A stretch of 64,000 nucleotides of DNA from Calothrix sp. PCC 7103. Its GTDB lineage: Bacteria > Cyanobacteriota > Cyanobacteriia > Cyanobacteriales > Nostocaceae. Within the stretch, counting starts at the first letter, position 1; every line of letters starts with the position of its first letter. This document shows, piece by piece, positions 18,847-26,124 of this stretch. The position numbers were made by a program, and so were the translations under genes. The stretch lies in assembly GCF_000331305.1 (NCBI RefSeq), contig NZ_KB217478.1, positions 160,992-224,991 on the forward strand, given 5' to 3'. The notes below the pieces were generated by a model, which was given only the letters and a program-made list of their open reading frames with translations, was not told the DNA's origin and made no database searches.

Positions 18847-19812
18847 ATGTCAACACAATATCCATTACCTCAAACCGTCGAACTCGGAAAAATACAGCGC
18901 ACGAAACCAAAAATAAAATGGTTAGAACCATTTTTACTACTGGCGCCATCAGGTGTTTGGCTCATACTACTATTAGTACTGCCAACATTAATCATATTTC
19001 AGCTAAGTTTAGTACCAGGTATACGACCAGGAGATATAGTCAACCCAGGTGGCATTACAGACTACAAACAGTTTCTAGACTTTGAAAACTGGCGCAAAAT
19101 CGGAAAAGCGCTAGTAACAAACTACACTCGTATACTTGACCCTATTTATCTACAGGTAATTAGACGTTCATTCTTATTTGCCCTTCGCACAACAGCAATT
19201 TGCTTCATTTTAGCCTTCCCTGTCGCTTACTGGATAGCTCAACTAGTGCCGCAACGATGGCGAAATTTTATCTTAATCGGATTTGTTCTACCATTATGGA
19301 CTTCTTCGTTACTTCGTAGTTATGCCTGGATAACAATTTTGCGTCCTACAGGTTTACTCAACACTATACTAAACAGCTTCGGTTTACCTACACTAAATAT
19401 CCTTAACCAAAATACTGCCGTCTATATTGGCATGACTTATAGTGCTTTACCTTATATGGTGTTAATTTTATATGCCTCACTTGAAAAATTAGATAAACGT
19501 CAACTCGAAGCAGCAGCAGACCTCGGCGCCAATCCCGTACAAGTGTTCTACAAGGCTACATTACCACAAGTAATAACGGGAGTAGCGGCAAGTTCATTTT
19601 TAGTATTTATCACCACACTAGGAGATTTCGTCAACCCAGAACTACTAGGTGGCGCTTCTAGCATGACAGGCGCCCGTTTGATATACAATCAATTCTTAGG
19701 AGCAACACAAAACTGGGGTTTTGGGTCAGCCTTGAGTATGGCACTAATAATGATAGTAAGTATCGCTATCGCATTACTAATAAAATTCGGGGAGGCGGCG
19801 CCGAAACGTTAA
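18847..19812 (+). CDS. potB: Polyamine ABC transporter permease PotB (321 aa)
   Basis: Inner-membrane permease with six hydrophobic segments and the cytoplasmic EAA loop EAAADLGANPVQVFYKATLPQ (about residues 219-239) that docks on PotA. The N-terminal tail of about 25 residues is hydrophilic. The order potA-potD-potB is complete up to here, but the expected second permease potC does not follow: the next gene is on the other strand, 174 bp away. Either potC lies elsewhere or PotB works as a homodimer. The following spacer holds a small palindrome (TATGGTTTTCAACCATA near 19875), with no U-run. Confidence 0.9.
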   Translation: MSTQYPLPQTVELGKIQRTKPKIKWLEPFLLLAPSGVWLILLLVLPTLIIFQLSLVPGIRPGDIVNPGGITDYKQFLDFENWRKIGKALVTNYTRILDPIYLQVIRRSFLFALRTTAICFILAFPVAYWIAQLVPQRWRNFILIGFVLPLWTSSLLRSYAWITILRPTGLLNTILNSFGLPTLNILNQNTAVYIGMTYSALPYMVLILYASLEKLDKRQLEAAADLGANPVQVFYKATLPQVITGVAASSFLVFITTLGDFVNPELLGGASSMTGARLIYNQFLGATQNWGFGSALSMALIMIVSIAIALLIKFGEAAPKR

Positions 19813-19986
19813 CATTATAATTACAGATACTTTTATTAATAGTCCATTTTAAATGGGCGTGTAACTATTAGTTTATGGTTTTCAACCATAGACAAGTATG
19901 AACTAATAACAACTTTTATTTTGTAATATAGGTTTATGGCGCCTTGAATAATTTAATGCACAGGCAGGATGCCTATGCTACATGAG

Positions 19987-20187
19987 TTAATCATCGAATA
20001 AGGTCATTAATGCGTTGAAGTTACGGTTTTTATCTAATTCGTCTAATTGCTGCTGTAGAGTCTCAGCAACAAGATGCATGTTAGAGTGACGCGCTATTTC
20101 AAGTTGTGTTGTTTTGATTTGAATTTGGCGCCGTAAGCTTTCGTCTGTCTCTACTGAGTTTACATCTACACAATCTTGAGTAATCAT
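19987..20187 (-). CDS. Small coiled-coil protein of unknown function (66 aa)
   Basis: Soluble, with a predicted helix rich in Gln, Leu and Glu (QIQIKTTQLEIARHS, LQQQLDELDK) and an acidic end (LMTLFDD). The ATG at 20187 is the only good start; a weak AGGAT lies upstream. It stands alone between convergent potB and the DUF948 gene. Not recognised. Confidence 0.55.
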   Translation of the reverse strand: MITQDCVDVNSVETDESLRRQIQIKTTQLEIARHSNMHLVAETLQQQLDELDKNRNFNALMTLFDD

Positions 20188-20284
20188 GAAAAATCCTACA
20201 TTGAATAATTTATACTCTGGTTGATTTAACTGATTATTTTCTCACTAAAAGTAGAAATTGTGTTCGTCAGATTGAAAAGTTGGG

Positions 20285-20848
20285 TCAATCTTCTGTATCA
20301 GCGGGTTTTACCGTTTTTGGATATATATCATTATTTATTTTTTTCTTATCGTAGCCATTTACCCAACCTACTGATTCTTCGTATATATCGTCACCTGGGT
20401 AAATTTCCTCTTTCTGGCGCCGATTTTCTTGTTGATACTCCCAGTCTCGTAATGGTTGCCGCTCTGAAGTTCTACGCGAAGCTTTTGGACGTGCGAAGGT
20501 TTTCCATGCTGTTTTGATGCCAGTAAAAAGACTACGAGTGCCTATTTGTACATTTTGCGCTTGTTTTCTGGCGCCTTCAAGACTTTGGTCAACTTGCTTG
20601 ACGACTTGACCGGCACTTTTAACTCCTTCGCTAACGTCGTCAGTTAAGTCGGTAATTTCTAAACCTGTGGTGCGAATAGCATCGAGAGTAGGGGGTAGTT
20701 CTCGCGACAGTGTATCAAATAATTTTTCCGCACTACGAGCTGCACGCGCTAATTCCTGCAATGCTGGAATAGCAGCAACTAATACGGCAGCTAAACTAGC
20801 AGCGACTAAAAGAAGAGATAAACCTAGCCAAAACAAAGGTTCTGTCAC
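20285..20848 (-). CDS. DUF948-family membrane-anchored protein (187 aa)
   Basis: An N-terminal membrane helix (residues about 5-30, LFWLGLSLLLVAASLAAVLVAA), then an amphipathic helical region of about 80 residues (LSRELPPTLDAIRTTGLEITDLTDDV) typical of DUF948 proteins, and a charged low-complexity tail. Role unknown; the family is often seen beside YtxH-type genes, as here. Third in a minus-strand run with the two genes upstream of it, separated by 26 and 98 bp, probably one transcription unit. Confidence 0.75.
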   Translation of the reverse strand: MTEPLFWLGLSLLLVAASLAAVLVAAIPALQELARAARSAEKLFDTLSRELPPTLDAIRTTGLEITDLTDDVSEGVKSAGQVVKQVDQSLEGARKQAQNVQIGTRSLFTGIKTAWKTFARPKASRRTSERQPLRDWEYQQENRRQKEEIYPGDDIYEESVGWVNGYDKKKINNDIYPKTVKPADTED

Positions 20849-20874
20849 AATAATATAATTACCAATATAATTAT

Positions 20875-21222
20875 CTAGTTATCTAACTGCTGGTTTATTG
20901 TATCTGAGTCAAGCTCTTGATCTCTCTGTCTAATGGCATTTGCTTCTCTAAAACTGGCATCAATACCTGCTGCTAAAGCTTCTTTCAGCCGTACTAATGT
21001 ATCATCCCAGTTTCGCAAAGCGCTACTCGATATGCGATCAGCTTGAATTTGAACGCTAGTGGATAAGTCTTCTGCTAATTCTGGTAAAGCATCAGCAGAT
21101 TTTTTCAATAGTTGACGAGTTTGTTTACCAGTACGTGGCGCCACCAGTAAGCCAGTTAAGGCGCCAATTGTCGCTCCTAGCATTAAACCACCTAAAAACT
21201 TTCCAGAACCTTTATTAGACAT
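20875..21222 (-). CDS. YtxH-like glycine-zipper protein (115 aa)
   Basis: A Gly-rich hydrophobic segment (FLGGLMLGATIGALTGLLVAPRTGKQTR, given here only as position about 9-36) is the YtxH signature, ending in the APRTG motif. A helical, charged region follows (KKSADALPELAEDL; RNWDDTLVRLKEALAAG). Such proteins are small membrane-associated factors linked to stress or envelope functions in other bacteria; the molecular role is not settled. Middle gene of the three-gene run. Two GGCGCC sites fall in the zipper-coding region. Confidence 0.78.
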   Translation of the reverse strand: MSNKGSGKFLGGLMLGATIGALTGLLVAPRTGKQTRQLLKKSADALPELAEDLSTSVQIQADRISSSALRNWDDTLVRLKEALAAGIDASFREANAIRQRDQELDSDTINQQLDN

Positions 21223-21320
21223 TTTATGCTTCCTCTCCCCTTTTTACCATTCTATGCGCCTTTCAACCTCATCTGGGATTAAAAATAAATAATCATCAAA
21301 AAATTTAACCCAAAATTAAA

Positions 21321-21617
21321 TTATTGACCACGATGGCGCCAAAGTCTTGAGACTATAAGCAGTATACTCAATGCCTGAGTGGATTTTTGAAACTGTGATT
21401 CTAAACCTTGGTTCCGTTGACGTAAATTTTTAATGACTGTGTGTTGAGCGTAGAGAAAGTTAGGAAGAGTCGAAAGAACTGCGTGAGAATTACGCGAAGC
21501 TGTGTTGAAAGCATTCTTCAAATTCATAAACGACCGCTTTAACAACCAAACTCTCCAAGCTATATACAGCAATATTACGGAAATCAGAATATTAATCGTT
21601 ACTACAATTGTAATCAT
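21321..21617 (-). CDS. Small membrane-anchored protein (98 aa)
   Basis: One N-terminal transmembrane helix (ITIVVTINILISVILLYIAWRVW), then a basic helical tail (LKRSFMNLKNAF, VIKNLRQRNQGLESQ) ending RLWRHRGQ. First gene of the YtxH/DUF948 run. The topology resembles its neighbours, suggesting that the three proteins act together at the membrane (inference). No family recognised. Confidence 0.6.
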   Translation of the reverse strand: MITIVVTINILISVILLYIAWRVWLLKRSFMNLKNAFNTASRNSHAVLSTLPNFLYAQHTVIKNLRQRNQGLESQFQKSTQALSILLIVSRLWRHRGQ

Positions 21618-22113
21618 TTCAATAAAAACCCATATAGTTACATTTTACAATACTGATTAAAACAAGCTTTACAATTCCTTAAACAAAGTTATACATAAAT
21701 ATGCCTAGAAGTATTATAAAGAAATCATGAACCATTAATGAGAAATAATGGTTTGCACGTAAATATTTACGATTTGAGCTTCATTACCACTTTATCAACA
21801 CGTGCATATTTGTATCATTAGTTACATAAATAGTTTTTTTGACAAAAGTATAAAGATTGTAAAATTGTGTTTTTTTAATGAAGCTTAAGTATAAAACCTT
21901 GCATAGTCGAAACCGAGATGTAAGTATTAGGGCGTTTGATATTTTAATTAAGTGGAAAAAAGAAAAAGGTTAAAAGTCCGAGCGTAATTTTCGTCTCAGT
22001 CAAGACAAATAACGTATATTTTAAAACTTTAATAAAAAAATATACATAGGCTATTTTGTTAAAGTTTAACTTCTGCTGTAGAGCATGAAATTACAGTTTT
22101 CCCTCAGCGTATA

Positions 22114-22147
22114 AGCGAGCTTCTTTTGCGGAAGTTCGCTTTTTTCT
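22114..22147 (+). terminator. Strong orphan Rho-independent terminator; possible small-RNA 3' end
   Basis: AGCGAGCTTC (22114-22123) pairs with GAAGTTCGCT (22131-22140), with one G-U pair, loop TTTTGCG, followed at once by TTTTTCT. It points along the plus strand. The nearest plus-strand gene upstream is potB, 2.3 kb away, with four minus-strand genes between. The 650-bp spacer 21618-22269 has no convincing gene, so an unannotated plus-strand RNA ending here is the simplest explanation. I could not identify its promoter. Confidence 0.7.
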
Positions 22148-22269
22148 AGATTTTCTGTATCTTTCCAATCACGAGTGTCTCCAAAATGAATATGAAATGT
22201 ATAGTGCTTGCAAGACTTTATCTGGAATATACCAGACAATCTCAAGGTATGTAATTTTTTTATGTTGTT

Positions 22270-23328
22270 ATGGCTGCACAGGACTTCTCCGGTCAAAATG
22301 TTCTCGGTCAACTATTTCGCGGTCAAAACCTTCGGAACGCTGACTTTAGCAACGCTGTGATTCGGATGGCTGACTTTCGCAGCGCTGTATTAAAAGATGC
22401 TAATTTTCAAGGAGCAACACTAGAACAAGCAGACCTTCAGTTTGCTGACCTGCAAATGGCAAACTTAGAACAAGCAAAACTCCAGTTTGCTAATTTCCAG
22501 CAAGCGAATCTCCAAGAGGCAGTACTTCGGGAAGCTTTGCTTCAAAGTGCAGACCTACAAAAAGCAGACCTACAAAAAGCAGACCTTTACAGAGCGAAGC
22601 TTTCGTTTGCTAACATGAGTTACGCAACACTTCAGGAAGCATCACTTCAACGTGCGGACTTACAGCAAGTAAATCTTCAAGAGGCAAGGTTACAGCGTGC
22701 GGACTTGAGTCAAGCTAATCTTCAAAAAGCCAAGCTTATTGAAGCAAATCTTCAGCAAGCGAATTTACAGCAAGCGAGTCTTCAAGAAGCATTGTTCTAC
22801 AAAGCCAACTTGCAGCAAGCAAATTTACAGCAAGCAAATTTACAGCAAGCAAATTTCGAGAAAGCTAACTTACAGCAGGTAAATCTTTTACAAGCAGACC
22901 TGCAAAGTGCCAAACTTGTAGAAGCTAACCTACAAATGGCGAACTTACAGCAAGCGACATTAGTGAGTGCTGATTTAAGAGGAGCAGATTTACAAAGTGC
23001 TGACCTTTATCAAACCAAATTACAATTTGCGAATTTGAAGGGAGCAAATTTACAAAATGCAAATCTCCAGCGTGCTAATTTTCAAAGTGCCAATTTACAG
23101 AATGCGGACCTCCAAGGCGCCAATCTTGTTGGAACAAAACTTCAGTTTGCAAACCTCAGTGGCGCCAATTTAAGTGGTGCAGACCTTTCGGGTGCAGACC
23201 TTCAAGGGACTGATATGCGAGATGCCAAATATATGACCTCAATTCAAGTGCGAGCAGCAAAGAATTGGAATAAAGCTATGTATAGTAAAGAGTTTCGCGC
23301 ATTGGTAGATCGCGAAACTTGGGAATAA
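22270..23328 (+). CDS. Pentapeptide-repeat protein, Gln-rich (352 aa)
   Basis: From about residue 5 to 325 the protein is a run of about 60 pentapeptides of the A(D/N)LxX type, which should fold as a right-handed quadrilateral beta-helix. The repeats are unusual in using Gln at two positions (ANLQQ, ADLQK, ANFQS). A non-repeat C-terminal cap follows (SIQVRAAKNWNKAMYSKEFRALVD). No signal peptide or membrane helix is seen, so it is probably cytoplasmic. Function is unknown; the family includes DNA-mimic proteins, but most cyanobacterial members have no assigned role. It starts at the ATG at 22270. Confidence 0.88.
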   Translation: MAAQDFSGQNVLGQLFRGQNLRNADFSNAVIRMADFRSAVLKDANFQGATLEQADLQFADLQMANLEQAKLQFANFQQANLQEAVLREALLQSADLQKADLQKADLYRAKLSFANMSYATLQEASLQRADLQQVNLQEARLQRADLSQANLQKAKLIEANLQQANLQQASLQEALFYKANLQQANLQQANLQQANFEKANLQQVNLLQADLQSAKLVEANLQMANLQQATLVSADLRGADLQSADLYQTKLQFANLKGANLQNANLQRANFQSANLQNADLQGANLVGTKLQFANLSGANLSGADLSGADLQGTDMRDAKYMTSIQVRAAKNWNKAMYSKEFRALVDRETWE

Positions 23329-23373
23329 ATATATTGTGGGTGGGTTTTCTTGTGGAGTGGTTTCTTATGGAGT

Positions 23374-23387
23374 GGGCATCCTTGCCC
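23374..23387. repeat. GGGC-ATCCTT-GCCC mini-hairpin
   Basis: A short hairpin of the GGGCATCC family in the 69-bp gap between the pentapeptide gene and the convergent pth gene. It is preceded by an imperfect TGTGGAGTGG/TATGGAGTGG duplication. Confidence 0.4.
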
Positions 23388-23397
23388 GTCCCTACAT

Positions 23398-24030
23398 TTA
23401 ATCAGGTTGATCCAAAGAAGGCGCCGCAAAAGTTTTACTATTACATCGGTTCATTGCTTTCTCTACACCTTGTTTTACAGAAAGTTCGACAATTTCAACG
23501 ACAAAATCAAGAACATCCGTCATTAACTGGTTTTCGGAAGCATTAAACTTACCTAAAACGTGAGAAATCGTTTTAGTATCCTCAACTTGTTCATTTTTTG
23601 GTCTACCAATACCAATACGCAAGCGAGGAAAATTATCTGTACCCAAATGCGCGATAGCACTTTTCATGCCATTATGCCCACCAGCAGACCCCGATAACCG
23701 CAATCGAGTTTTGCCCAATGGCAAATCCATATCATCATAAATAACAAGTACAGATTCTGGACTCAATTTATACCAGTTCAAAACAGCTTGGATAGACTGA
23801 CCAGAACGATTCATGTACGTAAGGGGCTTTAGTAAACGAATTTTATCGCCACCAATTGAACCTTCGCCGTATTCTCCCTGAAATTTTTTATTTTCTGATA
23901 CAGGTATTTTCCGAGTTCGACACAAAGCATCAATCGCAGCAAAGCCTATATTATGCCGTGTCTGGTCATACTTTGGTTCCGGATTACCCAAACCAACAAC
24001 TAATTGAGGAATTACTATAGTTTTGTCCAT
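23398..24030 (-). CDS. pth: Peptidyl-tRNA hydrolase (210 aa)
   Basis: Recycles peptidyl-tRNA released from stalled ribosomes. Key elements are present: VVGLGNPEPKYDQTRHNIGF with the catalytic His (about residue 27) and the tRNA-binding Asn, KPLTYMNRSG, the VIYDDMDLPLG acidic motif, and GSAGGHNGMKS. The C-terminus has about 20 extra residues beyond the bacterial core, ending SLDQPD. It lies downstream of tatA in the order psbH-tatA-pth, a grouping common in cyanobacteria. Confidence 0.95.
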   Translation of the reverse strand: MDKTIVIPQLVVGLGNPEPKYDQTRHNIGFAAIDALCRTRKIPVSENKKFQGEYGEGSIGGDKIRLLKPLTYMNRSGQSIQAVLNWYKLSPESVLVIYDDMDLPLGKTRLRLSGSAGGHNGMKSAIAHLGTDNFPRLRIGIGRPKNEQVEDTKTISHVLGKFNASENQLMTDVLDFVVEIVELSVKQGVEKAMNRCNSKTFAAPSLDQPD

Positions 24031-24112
24031 AAAAAGTCAAAATAATCGAAGAATCAAATAAGGGGGAAGTTATATTACCTGTGCTACATTGTAAGTTCTT
24101 CCCCAGAAGAAT

Positions 24113-24361
24113 TTAAACTTCTTCTTTCTGTGTTGCTTCAATTTGCTTGGGTTCAATTTCCGCTTTTGTCTGTACAGCTTCTTGTAGCTGCGTCGCTTCC
24201 TTTTGGAACTCGTCTTGGAAATCACGTGACGCATCTTGAAAACCACGAATAGCTTTACCCATACTGCGTCCAATTTCTGGCAACTTCTTTGGACCAAACA
24301 CTAAAAGCGCTACCACCATAATTACAGCCATTTCTGGCAAACCAATACCAAAAAAATTCAT
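24113..24361 (-). CDS. tatA: Twin-arginine translocase subunit TatA/E (82 aa)
   Basis: A short N-terminal membrane helix followed by the TatA hinge FGPKKLPEIGRSMGKAIRGFQ and a charged amphipathic tail rich in Glu, Gln and Lys. It forms the pore or patch component of the Tat export system, in thylakoid and plasma membranes in cyanobacteria. GGGAGAAAG precedes the ATG. It is downstream of psbH on the same strand, but the psbH terminator lies between them, so it probably has its own promoter. Confidence 0.9.
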   Translation of the reverse strand: MNFFGIGLPEMAVIMVVALLVFGPKKLPEIGRSMGKAIRGFQDASRDFQDEFQKEATQLQEAVQTKAEIEPKQIEATQKEEV

Positions 24362-24448
24362 ATTCTTTCTCCCGTCTACCTGAGCATTATATATATAGGA
24401 TAATTTGATTTTGAATACAGGCGCCTTGCAAGCAAAGTTACGATAGCA

Positions 24449-24475
24449 TAAAAAAACCCGGCAAACACCGGGCTT
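24449..24475 (-). terminator. psbH Rho-independent terminator
   Basis: On the minus strand GCCCGG-TGTTTG-CCGGGTTTTTT: a 5-bp G/C stem with a run of seven T, 27 bases after the psbH stop. Confidence 0.85.
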
Positions 24476-24501
24476 TAATCAATTAAAGTAATACAAAAGA
24501 A

Positions 24502-24705
24502 TTACTTGCCGACAGTACGCCAATCAACCATCACATCTTGAATTGTGATAGATCTGTTGTAAAGTTGCAGAATAATCAGTAAGAAAACGAAAAAGAGTCC
24601 CATAAAAACAGCCATAAGGGGAGTGGTTCCCCAACCAGGAGCAACTTTACCGTATTCAGAATTTAAAGGTCTGAGGATATCTCCTAATCGTGTCCGTTGT
24701 GCCAT
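24502..24705 (-). CDS. psbH: Photosystem II protein PsbH (67 aa)
   Basis: Small single-helix subunit of the photosystem II core near CP47. It matches the family: start [48 protein letters not shown] helix (about residues 25-50), and tail VDWRTVGK. Length is as expected. Divergent from psbN, the arrangement usual in cyanobacteria. Confidence 0.97.
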   Translation of the reverse strand: MAQRTRLGDILRPLNSEYGKVAPGWGTTPLMAVFMGLFFVFLLIILQLYNRSITIQDVMVDWRTVGK

Positions 24706-24946
24706 AATTCACCGTTAATATTATTTGCTAAACCCAATATTTATCTTTTTTTGAGACTCCTACGGAAAAACCCCGCAGAATAATCTGGGTTAAACTCGCC
24801 TTTTCAGACTTAGTTTCATTGTTCCATAAAATACAAACAAATATTACATTGCTTCTACTTTAGGTTTTTGAGAAACCTCAAATGCTTAGTACGACGCAAA
24901 TCGCAAATACTTTAACCAAAATAATTAGGTTATGTTTTGACGAAAG

Positions 24947-25000
24947 AAAAAGCATACTAAGCATTTTCCTGCAAGATAAGTCCAAAGCGGGTATGCTTTT
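24947..25000. promoter_or_regulatory. Inverted repeat in the psbH-psbN spacer
   Basis: AAAAGCATAC (24947-24956) and GTATGCTTTT (24991-25000) form a 10-bp stem with a 34-base loop. It lies in the 351-bp divergent spacer, 56 bp upstream of psbN. It could be an operator or an mRNA leader structure. The rest of the spacer shows nothing clear. Confidence 0.45.
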
Positions 25001-25056
25001 AACTTATCTTTTTGTAATATTTTATAATAATGGCACTCATAATTCACCCCAAATAT

Positions 25057-25215
25057 ATGGATTTTGCAACATCTCTTAGCAATTTAGAACCGGCAACGGT
25101 AATGATAATAGCGGTCAGCGCTATAGTCGTCCTCATTACCGGAGCCTCAATTTACACTTCTTTCGGTCCTCCATCGAAGCAACTCGCTGACCCATTCGAC
25201 GACCACGAAGATTAG
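25057..25215 (+). CDS. psbN: PsbN, photosystem II assembly/repair factor (52 aa)
   Basis: The C-terminal part (SFGPPSKQLADPFDDHED) is unmistakable, after a single membrane helix. PsbN is normally 43 residues, starting right before EPATV. Here the codon preceding EPATV is TTA (Leu), so translation must start earlier; the ATG at 25057 (MDFATSLSNLEPATV) gives nine extra residues. An ATG nine codons further upstream is also in frame but less likely. Confidence 0.92.
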   Translation: MDFATSLSNLEPATVMIIAVSAIVVLITGASIYTSFGPPSKQLADPFDDHED

Positions 25216-25241
25216 TGTGAAAAGTTTTGGCAGGGAAAAAG

Positions 25242-25910
25242 TTAAAGGAGGTTACTTGCCTTTTGTCTTTTTCCCCTCTTTAATAAAACGGCGCCTATTA
25301 AGCTGGTGGAAACAAAAGTGTAAGTAGGCGTATATTCTGGAACTTGCCGTGTGGGTGTCTGTATGTCAAATTTGAGTATAGCCACACCTGGTACACCTTC
25401 AGGAGGAATATTAGATGGGTCAAATGCGTCTTGCTGAGTAAAAGTGATTTTACCAGTAGCATTTTCAAATACACCAGTTCCACCGAAGATGGTTATAGTA
25501 CCACCACCTTGAATATTGCCTGTAGCTAAATTAACTTCAGCGCTATCGTTAGCTTTGCCAAATAATTCGTTTATGCCACCAAAGTATCTGTCAGAGAAAG
25601 ATGGAAGAGTGCTTGGCAGACCGATTGCATTAGGTTCGGAGTTAAAAGTATACCTAACTAAGGGAAAATTGCTTGCATCTTCACGACCATAAGTGTCACT
25701 AAGGAAAGAATCTAATCCAAAGGCAGCAGGAGAAGAACTTGTACCTTTAATAGTTGCTCTGGCAAATCCTGGTTGAAAGGGAACAATTTGAGTTAAGGTG
25801 TTATATTGAATCTCAAACTTTTTAGTTGTTTGTGCTTGTGCGCGTAAATTGGTGCCAAAAACCGCTATAGCAACTGTAGGAATTAGCCATGCAATACTTT
25901 TTCTTACCAT
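25242..25910 (-). CDS. Secreted protein with barrel-like domain and degenerate PEP-CTERM tail (222 aa)
   Basis: A signal peptide (MVRKSIAWLIPTVAIAVFG, cleavage near RAQAQ) supports the ATG at 25910 over one 14 codons upstream. The middle contains GGGTITIFGGTGVFENATGKITF, like the G-T-G-x-F-x-x-A-x-G strand pair of dirigent/allene-oxide-cyclase barrels. The end VPEYTPTYTFVSTSLIGAVLLKRGKRQ has the layout of a PEP-CTERM sorting signal (PE-x, hydrophobic helix, basic end), but with PEY in place of PEP. If real, it would be sorted by an exosortase to the surface or extracellular matrix. Function unknown. Confidence 0.7.
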   Translation of the reverse strand: MVRKSIAWLIPTVAIAVFGTNLRAQAQTTKKFEIQYNTLTQIVPFQPGFARATIKGTSSSPAAFGLDSFLSDTYGREDASNFPLVRYTFNSEPNAIGLPSTLPSFSDRYFGGINELFGKANDSAEVNLATGNIQGGGTITIFGGTGVFENATGKITFTQQDAFDPSNIPPEGVPGVAILKFDIQTPTRQVPEYTPTYTFVSTSLIGAVLLKRGKRQKASNLL

Positions 25911-26124
25911 AGCCTTTCTCAGTAAATCCTGTGTATGTATAAAAAACAGCATGTGTAACTTACATCTTAGGGGGAAATAATATGTCTTATATAAATTTAA
26001 TGTAAGAGAATGTAAAGAAACCTAGAGATTTGGGCATTTTTGACCGATTTTTATTTTTAAGTAATTATCGGTAAAACTTTAAGGCGCCAGTATTTTTGTC
26101 AAGTAAAATTAATATAATGCTCAT

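Noticed and set aside
22066..22311. An 81-codon minus-strand frame over the orphan terminator and the pentapeptide gene start
   Set aside because: It crosses a strong terminator structure and the start of a well-supported gene, and shows no family features.
24882..25079. A 65-codon plus-strand frame before psbN
   Set aside because: It overlaps the psbN start in another frame and spans the inverted repeat; no conserved motif.
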